Source: Watersipora subatra (taxonomy: Eukaryota; Bryozoa; Gymnolaemata; Cheilostomatida; Watersiporidae). From it: a stretch of DNA of 64,000 nt. Each line of letters starts with the position of its first letter. The stretch's first letter is position 1. Location of the stretch: contig NC_088711.1 in NCBI RefSeq assembly GCF_963576615.1, forward strand, positions 25,142,182 to 25,206,181, written 5' to 3'. The translations under genes and the position numbers were made by a program. A model generated the notes under the pieces. The model searched no databases. It was given only the letters and a program-made list of their open reading frames with translations, and was not told the DNA's origin. Of this stretch, positions 50,501-61,100 are shown in pieces.

Positions 50501-53500
50501 TTTGCCCTCTCGTGTGCTAGGGATTATTTCTAGCTACAATATTATGAGCAGCAGATAATACTCACAGCGACTATTTGATACAGGCGTTCCTTGCTGTTTC
50601 GGTGTGTATGCATCTTCCTGCATCCGAGCGTATGGATGACGACCTTGAGGCGCCCTTTGGTTACTTACGGCTGAAACTTCTCTAACAACGACTACTCTTC
50701 TCTGTCGCTGCAATGAACAACCAAGCAGTTTTAAAAAGCGTAAAACTTTTATTTCGAAAAATCTAAACACAGTTCAGATTCTTTGTAGGCCTACAATGCA
50801 TCGACAGCTAAACTTATGAAAGTATGATTTACATTAAGTATGAAAACATTAATGAAATTTCAGTATTGGACTAAGTATTGGAGCTACTTTAACGACATTG
50901 TGAAACAAGCTCGTCGAATCTGGCATTAAAATCAAAACATTCGCTTATTGTTTATCACTAATCAACTAATTTGGGTAACCCTTTATTTTCATGAATATAC
51001 TTCTAATGTTAAAAGTGCCAAAAAACTTCTTTGCAATCTGACACACCTTTCATGTTTTGTGTGTTGACGAATTTCAACTCACGAACCAACATAAAATCAT
51101 TAATTATATTTTGCATATCGTCATGGATGTTGATTATACTACTGAATCTTGCACGATTTTGAAACTAGAAGGTCGCTACATTTTCTCTTCGGAAACGCTA
51201 AACAGGTATTTGACCAATGGTAAAGTGAAAACAACATTTTAATTTTGGTAGCCTTTGTCTATATCAAGCCATTTAAGGAAGTCATTTCATATGACATCTA
51301 ATTCTGTGTATCGCTAAATGTCTAAAATTTAAATGATGACTGCAAAATTCAAGGTCAGTAGCAACAATAGAGGATTCAACTTTGTGTGTCTATGAGCTGT
51401 CTTTATTGCTTTGTGATGTTACGGCTATTTTTGGCACAATAGGGCCGATATTTCAAAGCTGTCTTTTATCCACGAGCCATATTTTCTTAATAGGATCGAT
51501 TTTTCCAATTGAACTAATTGATGTCATTTTTGATTGAGGCGTCGACAGCTCATGGCTATATTTTTATCGATTTTTTAATATATCTGCCTTGTCAGTAAAA
51601 TTTGTGGCACAGGTAGTGGTTTATTGAGCCAATGCCATGAACCGAAACAATAACTCAAAACATCTTTGAAGCAAAATCTGAAATGTGTAGTGAGGCCTTA
51701 CAATGGCATATTGGAAACAAGTTCAGTTTGCTTCAGTTTGTAATGCACTCTCCGAAGGTTTCTTAGCGCGTGAGGTAAATTGGCCTTTATGCGGCCGTCA
51801 TCACTTTTGAAACTGTATATTATAGAATATATTGGGAATACGAACCATTTCCAATTCCTCAATGTTCTTCACATTTCTCCAAGTTCTACTGGTAGCTACA
51901 TGTAACCTTTGTTTATATTCTCTTGTGTATACATAAGTGGGAGATTCTTAGAAAATCTTGTAAGACACGATATAGGGTTGCTAGGTGTACTTTATAGTCT
52001 AGACGTACTGCAGCCCATGACCAGACAGACAAAACGGCAGCAGATTTAGTTCTAGCCTGCAGCTCTCTGCTGTTACCAAAAGATGTGTGTATAAGTAACT
52101 ACCACCTGTGGCTATTAATTGCTGACAATTACATTTTCATATATAAAATGCATGTAGGCACTCTATGGTTGTGCTTTGTTAAACCAGCTGTCAAGCGATC
52201 AAAATCTACTTGGCATAAGTATTGTTATCTATGGCGGCTCTAGAAACTTCCTTGACCTTACAGGTTAATTGCATTTAATGAGGAACTCTAGCGGACAGAC
52301 GGGATCGGACAGACGTGATCGCTCAGTTGTGGAAGGGTACTAGTACTGGCGTTGCTCCTTCTACTAGCACCAAGATGTTGAGAGACTGATGAGCTGACAT
52401 TATCGATGAGCTATGGAGTGCCATTTGTAAAATTTTGTGATATCCACAATATAAAAACTTTTTAGTATTTAAGTTCACATGTTTAATAAGTGAAAAATCA
52501 TGCTTAGTATGCTAACTTACATATTTAGTGTGCCAACTTACATGTTTAGTATGTGAAAATTCGTGTTTAGTATGTCAGTTCACATGTTTTATATGGCAAG
52601 ATTCATGTTTAGTATGCTAATTTTCATGTTTAGTATGTGAAGATTGGTGTTTAGTAAGTCAAAATTCATGTTTGGTATGCTAACTTTAATGTTTTGTATT
52701 GCGAAACGCGCATGTTCGCTATTCCGCTGCGATCCTGTTTGATATGCCAATACGCATGTTTGTTATTCAACTTTTATTTTATATGCGATCTCCTTTTTAT
52801 TACATTTCGAAGAAATGCTCCTAAGTCAATCGCGCCCTGTTTTACACGTAGCCCGCGGCCCATCGATAAATAGTTGGCAAACGTGAAGAATTTCGATCAA
52901 TAACCCTGGGGAGCGAAGACACTATAGCGAAATTTCCTCACTTGCGTACATCCGAAGCTAGCTTTGCCACACTCATTTAATAGAAAATTCTTTCAAATTC
53001 AAAAGTTGCTTGACTTTGAAAAAATGTAAGAGTCAAGATTCTATTAAGACTCAACTTTCTATATATGTGATTTTTTATCACAGCAAATGAGTATTGTAGG
53101 TTACTGTTCTGTTTTGTAGTAACAACGACGTAGAGTTCTTCAACGACCTTTTTTATAATATATTGAGGAAGTTAGTTATTAGATATTATTAAAAGTTAGA
53201 TAGTTATTGAGGAATTCTCCAAGTTTGCCAACTATTTATCGATGGTCCACGGGCTACGTGTAAAACAGGGCGCGATTGACTTAGGAGCATTTCTTCGAAA
53301 TGTAATAAAAAGGAGATCGCATATAAAATAAAAGTTGAATAACAAACATGCGTATTGGCATATCAAACAGGATCGCAGCGGAATAGCGAACATGCGCATT
53401 TCGCAATACAAAACATTAAAGTTAGCATACCAAACATGAATTTCGACATACTAAACACCAATCTTCACATACTAAACATGAAAATTAGCATACTAAACAT

Positions 53501-54892
53501 GAATCTTGCCATATAAAACATGTGAACTGACATACTAAACACGAATTTTCACATACTAAACATGTAAGTTGGCATACTAAATATGTAAGTTAGCATACTA
53601 AACATGAATCTTCACATATTAAACATGTAAACTTATATACTAAAAAAGTTTTTATATTGTGGATATCACAAAATTTTACAAATGGCACTCCATAATGAGC
53701 TGACATTATCAATGAGCTGCCAACAGGCCAAGATGATTGGTCTAAATGCATTAACTGGTTATATTTCAAAGCGTGTTCTAGACCGATTCCTCACACGAAC
53801 CCAAATTCATTTTACTCTTAGCTAATTTTATCGTTAATGTGTTAATCATCGATTACTTAAGGTTTTTCTTTGAGTAAAATATAGCAATGTGCATGCTGGA
53901 CAGACACCATTGGCATCACAAATTGTTAATGATCCATATTCAAAAATCAACACGTTCATGACCAGGTAATGAAAAACCTAGCAAGGACATCCTGACATTG
54001 TTGTTTAGTGCTAAGGCAATGCTATATTGCCTTAGCATTCATTATGTTACTCGTTGAACGTTTGTGCTCTCTAATAACAACCGGTGAAACCATCCCTTCA
54101 CCCAAATGTTTCACTCCAGCTGTCTATTTATACATTGAATGGCTATCTTGGTCGTCAGTTACAAAGCCTTGCGGACGTGCTAGCTCTTAAGGTCTGTTTA
54201 AACCAGGACAATCTATCGATATATCGGAGTTATGTTTCTACTAAGAAAGTTGGAATTGAAATGGCTTCTAGTTTGTTCTTGAAGACTTGACTCCAAACCA
54301 GCACCCACTACGACTACACAAAATGGATCAACTTTTTTAGCTTTAGATGAAATACAACGTCAGTATAACATTTGCTGGTAACATTACAGGATATGATTGG
54401 TCAATTTCATGCTGTAATTCGTTAATGACGGCTATCAAAATCAGGCTGTCAAATGGTATGCAGCATTTCACCGATTCTGTGTCTGTTGCTGGTACAAAGA
54501 TTTTTGATAACCATGTTTCATTTTGTATCAAACAGACTTTGTCGGCCTGGAAGGGACTCCAATAAATCGTTCTGGTATAAATATATTTTTAATAATTCTT
54601 ATTGTTGCTATTGAGCAATATGAATTATGGGGTGTATCAACCGAGCAATAGTTTGACAGTAAGATAAAGCCTGTAGTTTTAACTATTGTTGAAAAAAATT
54701 AAATACCATCAGGAAGGGGTGCCTTTGCTAGGACTAAAGCTAAACGGCTTATATTAAGTTGAACTAGATATTGGGAAGTAGGTTGTCACATGAGAACTCA
54801 CCGCTGCTTGACGCCAGTAGCTGCACCTCCATACCCAAAAAGCGATTTTGAGAGGAATAAGAATGATAATTGCAATAATCCAATACTCCATT
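41502..54892 (-). CDS. Gene A: Shisa/CYYR1-like single-pass membrane protein (5' incomplete)
   Basis: Three exons join in frame: 54802-54892 (91 nt, phase 2 to 0), 50566-50707 (142 nt, 0 to 1) and 41502-41587 (86 nt, 1 to TGA). The first encodes a membrane span, MEYWIIAIIILIPLKIAFWV, then WRCSYWRQAA. The second is a basic then Pro/Gln-rich tail: RQRRVVVVREVSAV and GRHPYARMQEDAY. The last ends DPPPYSLTNEKDDV then PMII, with a PPxY motif. Donors are GTGAGT and the tail-exon acceptor is CATTGCAG. Homology to gene B is clear (LIPLKIAFWVW against LVPLKIAFWVW; NEKDDVPMII identical). The intron of about 9 kb before the last exon contains most of duplication unit B. An internal GTAAGT in the tail exon could act as an alternative donor. 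Role as a WW-domain-binding membrane adaptor is inferred from family architecture. Confidence 0.75.
43075..43310. repeat. 18-20-bp degenerate tandem repeat (unit B)
   Basis: Counterpart of 29020-29310: GACACATGGCTATATC-type units. Copy number and order differ between the units. Confidence 0.85.
44190..44562. repeat. 30-bp minisatellite expanded in unit B
   Basis: Twelve copies with an exact 30-bp period: AAAAGTAGCCTGACAGAGTA plus ACCAAGGCCC. Unit A has one copy (30200-30230). Overlapping minus ORFs (GYSVRLLLGL and similar) are repeat artefacts. Confidence 0.97.
45049..45178 (+). mobile_element. tRNA-derived SINE (unit B copy)
   Basis: Matches 35435-35575, with A-box GTGTAGTGTAGTGGTTAGT and tail CTCTTATTATAGTAAAA. 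Confidence 0.7.
45349..45868. other. 520-bp segment present only in unit B
   Basis: Bounded by the direct repeat ACGCTA. In unit A the flanks are joined (near 35688). It is either an insertion in B with a 6-bp duplication or a deletion in A through microhomology. No ORF of note. Confidence 0.65.
47692..47832 (+). mobile_element. tRNA-derived SINE, best-preserved copy
   Basis: A-box TGGTGTGGTGGTTAAAGTGC, B-box GAGTTCAAACCC, body with CAGATGGACGAACCC, and tail GCTCTTATTATAGAAAAC. It is absent from the aligned part of unit A. Confidence 0.75.
48601..48853. mobile_element. 253-bp MITE private to unit B
   Basis: Imperfect TIRs CCTTCGTTTTTTCGTGACG and (complement) CCATCGTTTTTTGTTACGTC. The empty site in unit A (near 39030) shows its exact limits and a possible AT duplication. 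Confidence 0.8.
49022..49115 (-). mobile_element. SINE fragment ending unit B
   Basis: Minus strand B-box GGTTTGATCCCC, body GGACAGATGAACGGACAAAC, and tail CTCTTATTATAGCAGAC. Equivalent of 39207-39302. Confidence 0.6.
49121..50210. other. No gene recognised
   Basis: Unique intronic DNA of gene A. A diverged inverted repeat is visible: GATTTGGTTTGCTGGTTTAGGTGA near 49577 against TCACCTAAATCGATAAACAAAATC near 50086. The two arms are about 520 bp apart, suggesting an old TIR element spanning about 49530-50140. Confidence 0.45.
50211..50392 (-). CDS. Unidentified terminal-exon-like ORF
   Basis: An open 59-codon frame ending in TAG, richer in G+C than its surroundings, with non-repetitive protein-like composition: LVTGQVHVMIACAVLDGSNE and REMLVRYGQPDETDFSFRF at the C-terminus. 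Possible acceptors (AATAG at 50393; GATAG further in) both leave phase 1, the phase at which gene A's tail exon ends only about 170 nt upstream. It could be an alternative proximal last exon of gene A. Equally it could be a gene fragment, since an adjacent ORF in another frame (MIHLFKLRANQATVGFIKS, from 50479) may be part of the same frameshifted sequence. I do not recognise the family. Confidence 0.35.
50708..52412. other. Gene A intron, no exon recognised
   Basis: Anonymous A+T-rich DNA between the tail exon and the foldback element. Confidence 0.5.
52413..53693. mobile_element. 1.28-kb foldback element with repeated subterminal motifs
   Basis: Arms of about 470 bp (52413-52884 and about 53219-53693), starting ATGGAGTGCCATTTGTAAAA. 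They surround an unrelated spacer of about 335 bp. Each arm contains an irregular array of about 20-bp units (CATGTTTAGTATGCTA). Outside both ends lies the same 24-bp direct repeat, ATGAGCTGACATTATC followed by RATGAGCT. There is no transposase. It sits in the gene A intron. Confidence 0.88.
54009..54037. repeat. Short hairpin
   Basis: A 12-bp perfect stem TGCTAAGGCAAT/ATTGCCTTAGCA with a 5-nt loop. It lies in the gene A intron. Confidence 0.7.
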
Positions 54893-55460
54893 CTGCTTTG
54901 AGGTTAGTTTTAACTGCAATAACAAAAAAGAAGGTGGGCAAAGATGATCTGTGAAGGGATTAATGAACTATCCCTGATTGCCATTTCACACACAGTATGC
55001 CATCTCTCCTTATCAACGCTATAAATAAAAATTATTTCAATTATGCTATACTCTCCTATGGTTTTATGACACTAAAAAATCCTGTAAAACTACTGAGTAG
55101 AAGACAAACAGGAGCTGTTTTACTAGTAATTTCACTGCATCTATAATAGACACAAAAGCATTTCCACAAATGTAGGGCTGTCCTTTGTTCCGTATTGCGT
55201 CAAGGACAAATAGAGCCTACCTTCACCGATGATGCTGTACTTCTTCCTACGACCTTGCTCACCGTTACTGCAAACGCTACGCAGGCTTTATCAAACACGA
55301 GGTTATTGGGCAGGTTTGTTTACTCATTTTTTGTCCAATGAGGATTCTCCTTCACAAATTCCACGTGTCTATATTCAGAGGCTGCTATGGCAAGAATGAC
55401 CCATAGCATAGGGAAGTGCTACCCTTTCAGTTAATCGCCTGCAATGAACAACAGAGGGTT

Positions 55461-55510
55461 CCATAGATATAGTAAACCATAGATAAGTAAACGGTTTACT
55501 ATATCTATGG
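55461..55510. repeat. 50-bp palindromic mini-insertion
   Basis: Inverted 18-bp arms CCATAGATATAGTAAACC and GGTTTACTATATCTATGG with a 14-nt loop. It is flanked on both sides by AGGGTT, like a target duplication. Confidence 0.75.
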
Positions 55511-56634
55511 AGGGTTCTAACTGCCCTACATAAAATTTTGCAGCTGAAGAATTTTCTAGCAAGCAAAAATCACCAAACTAAATATTTTATACGTAATAGA
55601 TGCAAAATATCAGAATTGCTCATGAAGGCGATTTGTGAACTCCCGACTGCAAGGGTAGCAGTTCAAACCCTATTCATGGCCATTTCTGATGGTGGAGACT
55701 GACACTTCATACACAGTGCTCCAGACAGACTGTTACAGCAAAAACTAAAGCCAGTTCGAGCAGCTCTAGTATTTGACATTAGCTCCAAGCAAGGCTTATG
55801 AAGGAATGACATTTTTATTCCTTCATGAGCTTTATCTATGGAATGAAGATGTCTCCGGCTTTGCTGTGCAGTTAAAATGTCTCTTATCAATTAACCACCT
55901 GCACTATGCTTTTTACAATAGCCTAAAGTGTTGATTACTCGTGCACAAATTCCCTACTGGAACTGCAGCTACAATACAAAATGCCAGATGATCTGCCTAT
56001 GGCCTATAATAGGCAACGTGTAAACATTGTGTAACATCTATCTGTTCTAAGCTCTTCTGGCTAGAGACATCTGAAACCCTAAACTTTCATTAAATCTGCA
56101 AACCTTACAAGGGATTAAAAGCTTGTTCTCCTTTCCTTGCTGACGGACTTTTATAAATCTTTAGCAGAAGCAACTGCTAAAGGCTATCGTATGTTGGCAT
56201 CTATCTCACAATACTTCGGTGGTCGTTTATAATAACAATGTTCATACTATCGCAAACCCATCCACATTTACATCAGCGAATCAGCAAATATAGCGTTCTC
56301 ATTACACAATGCAGTCGCAGAAACAATGAAATACTAGTCCCGCAGCAAATATCATAAAGGAAAGTATAATAGATCAAGCAATTCGGGACAGCCAATCACC
56401 ATTGCCGAAGTAGTACAGATTGTACAGGCTGTCGTGGATGCTCGGCAAGCTATCGGGGAAGTCTGACAGCTTTAATGTTTCTCAACATATTCGAATTGCC
56501 TCGGCGATGTCATCAGTTTAGTGCGCACATCGTCGACAAATAATTGCCGTGAGAACAGTGCCAACATACCGCATATAGTGGGAACCATCCTTAAAAGTCA
56601 CATATGTCTTGTTAAGTTGGCTGTGAAACAAACT

Positions 56635-56797
56635 CTAATAGGAGTTAGTTTGTCTAATAGGAGTTGGTTTGTCTAATAGGAGGGTGTTGGTCTAATAGGA
56701 GTTGGTTTGTGTAATAGGAGAGTGTTGGTCTAATAGGAGTTGGTTTGTGTAATAGGAGGGTGTTGGTCTAATAAGAGTTGGTTTGTCTAATAGGAGT
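56635..56797. repeat. 19-bp repeat with 38-bp dimeric order
   Basis: Two 19-bp variants, TAATAGGAGTTGGTTTGTC and TAATAGGAGGGTGTTGGTC, alternate to give a 38-bp higher-order unit. Confidence 0.9.
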
Positions 56798-57619
56798 CAT
56801 AATAAAAAATGGCAATGAGCGGTTATCCTTTTCTTATATGAGATCAACAGTGTGATATACTCCTGTTGCTAAGACTTACTTTATGTAAATTCATCTCAGC
56901 CTTATTAGAAAATATTACAAGCTGTTCACTAAATGTTTTAGCAATTTTAAGCAGCATTTCTATGCATGGGTCAGGAGCAGTTAACCAAAGAAAATGAGAA
57001 CGTTGACCAACTTTCAAAAAAGAGCAGGCGGCTCTTTAAACTGCGCAAACACGTTATCGTGGTTTTATTGAGTTTATAGATCAATACAATAGAAATTATT
57101 TACTCAGATTATTTGGTAGATAGTTTGTGGATGTTTACTAGCTTCGAGCAAGGTTTATCTTTAGCCTAACTTTTATAAGTTACTAGAAGTAAGTCCAGCA
57201 ATGCTCATGATTTCTTCTACTTGAATGCAAAGTGCCATATTACTTTCACGACAGCAATCTATGAATGCGTTTATTGAAGGCAGTTGTCTTTTTATGCATG
57301 CAAATGTACATGTTTGAGTTTTTAATCAAATATATTGTTTCGCACTTATATGAAAAATGAAAGTTCTAAGATTGCCAATTTAGCCCGAGATTGCTCGGAG
57401 TTGTCCCACTTTTTCACATTAAATTAGCCGCAGGTAATACATAGAGCTCTGGCAGTCTGCTCTTATAACTCTTCCATCCCGCGAGAACATCGCAGAAGAC
57501 TGATCTTATTATAGTAAATGTTATTCTGAAAATATAAATGACGGGTGGAATGGCCCTCAGTATCGTATGCTCGATGTCAAGAGTGTCAGCCCTGTATGTA
57601 GTAATCTCACTTTAATTAC

Positions 57620-57699
57620 CTGCGTTGTATTGAGAGCTTTAAAGGATGTGAAGGACAGGCTGCATGCCTACATTTAGCTAGCTGGCATGCAGCATTCAT
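57620..57699 (-). CDS. Weak candidate Cys-containing exon of gene A
   Basis: Minus-strand open stretch MNAACQLAKCRHAACPSHPL ending phase 2 at donor CGCAG/GTAATT. Phase 2 is what the gene A transmembrane exon (54892) requires. Three cysteines fit an extracellular Cys-rich segment. The start acceptor is unclear and the region contains a GCATGC inverted repeat, so chance is quite possible. Confidence 0.2.
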
Positions 57700-57953
57700 G
57701 CTATACTTACTGATAAATAGACATTGTCAAAACTCAAAGTGAATCTTATGAACATCAATATGTATTATAAATACGTATGTTCAAGCTAGCTGAATATAAC
57801 AACGCAGGCAAAAGACAATAGAATCTTTTTGTCAGTCAGCTGGTTTGCAGTAGTCTGAGAACTAGTTCATATAAGTTATTATCAAAGAGTTACAACTATT
57901 TATGTGAGTGCTTAATATAGTAAGCTCTGTTGTACATACATGTACATGTTTGT

Positions 57954-57959
57954 TTTATT
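57954..57959 (-). promoter_or_regulatory. Candidate polyadenylation signal of gene B
   Basis: AATAAA on the minus strand about 185 nt beyond the gene B stop. The spacing is similar to that in gene C. Confidence 0.35.
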
Positions 57960-58140
57960 TCAGTTAAAGAAAAAACAATTTATGCGAATTGATTTTGTGG
58001 CACTGCAGTTTGTAGAAATAGAATTTGTAACACATTGTTATAATTCGCAACGGAAACAGAAAAGAGTGAAGAATAAATATCACATTAATATCAAAATATA
58101 AAGAATAGAAAGCAATCAGCGCGCAAACACGTGTCATCCG

Positions 58141-61100
58141 TCAGATTATCATTGGCACGTCGTCTTTCTCATTGTGATAAGCAGGTGGGGCGTCGACAAA
58201 TCCAGATGATGAGCTCCCAACAGAATCTGTAAGTCAACAATATATGCATGGCTGAGGCTAAGCTGTATGGCTGCATAAAGAAAGGTAAGTCTGAGTGGAG
58301 GACTAGAAAAAGTAGGAGCGATCAATCGTATCAAAAAGGCTAACTAAAGTCATGGCTCAGTTAGTTTGAAACAACTAGAAGGAAGTATTTTGATCTGATC
58401 AAACAAAGGCGGCTAGCAGAGGTGCTCTTATAGAACAAAAATGGCTATCGAGGCTGGTACACACTGTCACCGGATGTCACTGTTAATCACCCAGTACTCT
58501 GGTGATCATCTCTAATAACAACGCTCAAACTATCACAAACTTATCCATCTTTACATCAGTGAATAGCCCACGCAGTATCATTCACATTATACAATGCAGT
58601 CGTGAAAACAATAAAAAAAAGTTAGTCCAGCAGCAACTATCTTGGAAGAAAAGATAGATCAAGCCGTCCGTGACGACCAATCACCATCGCCAAGGGCTGT
58701 CACGAATGTTCAGCAGACTATCGGGAAAGTTTGACAGCTGCAATCTTTCCCGACGCATCCCAGTGTTGCCTCGACGATGCCATCGGCTAACTGTGGGCAT
58801 AGTCGACGAATAATTGGTGAGAGTACAACCCCAACATGCGGTAATAGAGTGTGAACCAGCCTTTGGTTAGCTGTGCCAGAGGATTAATAATTCTAGGCTA
58901 TTTAAATAGAGCTTTTTCCTCCATTGTAGAAATGACTAGGAGCTTGCCAGCTATTTAGCAGCTGACTCTGAATCTATGAGAATTGTTATCCGTTTATTAA
59001 TTCTTTCTCCACAGAATTTTTGCTCGTGTTGACAAATTAAATCATGCGAAAAAGATGTTTGGTAAAATGACAACCCACTTTCCTAAATTTATTGTGGCAA
59101 TATTTTGCATAAATCTGTTAACTCTCCGACCCTAGAGGTACTAAGTCGAGCTGTTTTAAAGGCTTTTCATGGAGAAAAAGTTACGAGAGAACTTACATCT
59201 CCTTGACAGCCTACTTGCAAAGGGGCTAGGGCTATTAAAACCTAACCTACTCTAACAAGAGAATTAGAAATAGTTTATACAGCGTCTTTACCATAAAATC
59301 CTGTTTGGAGCAAGTTTGTTAATAAGGTATGACATCAATTGCCCTCCAGGAGTTGAAAAACCAAGGAAAGCATCCACAATGTCAATACTATACTAGTCAT
59401 TGACCTTATCACACCTGCTCCTATCCTTTTATTAAAATGCATGGACACTAATTTTATACATACAATAAGTTCACAAAAACACAATTATTACTCAGGAAAG
59501 TTAGGGACCTTTTTATTTGCTAATTAAAGTTATCCAGATAGAATTTAAAGAGTTCATTATCTTGGTGGTGTTCGGTATTTAGATAAACAGAGTTTGAAGA
59601 ATTTATTGTTTTGGTGATGTTATTTAAATAAATAATTATAGTAAAATAACTATTCCAAAGCACAAGTTTTGTTTAACATTCAATAGATTGCTATGCAAAT
59701 GTGCGATGACCTTCCTTGGAGAACTGTCAATCATGTGACAGCCATCTAAGGAAGGTCATCGCACATTTGCAAAACAATCTATTGCAAAGCAAAGGAAGGT
59801 CATCGGTCATCCCAGATCATAGGATTTTAGCAAATGAAGTGAAAATTGAAAATCAAAACTCAAGCACTGTCTAGCCAGTAAAATGCCTTTTTGAGAATGC
59901 CCTTCAAACACAATAGGTAAACAATATTAATACAAATATTCAAAGTGAGTTTATCCCTGACGTAAACAATAGTGTGAAGGGTGCGCTCTCTATGCTGGGG
60001 TGTCATTGAAAAAAGAGCAGCATGATGCCAACATGCTTGCTTAATGAAATTGAATTAGTTTTTGTCAGAGTATTGTATAGAATTATTGAATTATAAAAGT
60101 ACACCGTAGATACTGTAAGATATCTCCATCTATAACCATATATGATGAAAATGGGACTTGTCCTTTCTTGCTACAACAAGTTATAACAGGAGAAGACAAG
60201 TATACACTTTGGCTTCTTTGGTCTTTTGTGAAGAATATGAAAAAGTACTTAATACACCACACATTATACATAATCGATAGTTACTTTGTCATATCTATAT
60301 TGTGTAATAGTGTATTCAAATCGAATAAAGTCATACTTAATCTGTATAATGTCACATTCATGCCATAAAGTATAATATTTTAATAATTCTAGCAGCGCAT
60401 GAAAGCTTTATACATGACAAAGTCGAACTACTCACAGGTAAAAAGAAGCTAAAATTGCAGCCTCTCACTACAAGCTATCTTAACCGTACTGTAATACATG
60501 TCTTCATACGTATAATTGTACATGTTACAGTCATATATTAGATAATCTACGTGCGTTCAAATATTATCTTAACTAGAAATACAACTACACATACTTGACT
60601 CCTTGTCCTTTGATGTCTTTAATAACAAAAAAATGTCGTAAAAATGCCAAAGTTTTATTAATTATGGATGTCTCTGATTTCAATCTCTCAAACAACATAA
60701 CAGATGTTTACAGTCAGGCAGAAACATCATATAACTAAACTGTAGACCACTATTTAATAAATGAACATTTTAGAAATATTTAGAAATATTTTAATTAACT
60801 GCTTATGGTTTTAGTCAGGTATTCTTTGCTAACGATGTGTCTACATGAGGTCTAAAAGTTGTAGTAACTTTTGTTCTTATATACATACATGTATACTATA
60901 TACAATATATATATATATTGCGACAAGTTGACGCCAGCTATGTATGCAGAATTTTCCTCTAGTAGTCGACTGTTAGCCTGCATGTATTATGCTTAGCTAT
61001 CCTAAGGACAAATGGCTGGTACACAATGAATAAAGGCAGCCAGCGTGTTTGTCTGATAGCCATTTTCTTAGCAAGTATTGATTTTTGTCAGTGGCGATAA

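Larger units (their letters stand above)
54893..58140. other. Region between gene A and gene B
   Basis: Should contain the missing 5' exons of gene A. One candidate is listed (57620-57699). A diverged MITE relative lies at about 56195-56592, a small hairpin insertion at 55461-55510 and a 19-bp repeat at 56635-56797. A SINE tail fragment with GATCTTATTATAGTAAATG is near 57502-57522. Confidence 0.4.

Noticed and set aside
55217-55266. Possible exon of gene A ending GTGAAG/GTAGGC
   Set aside because: None of its open frames ends in the phase 2 that the transmembrane exon requires.
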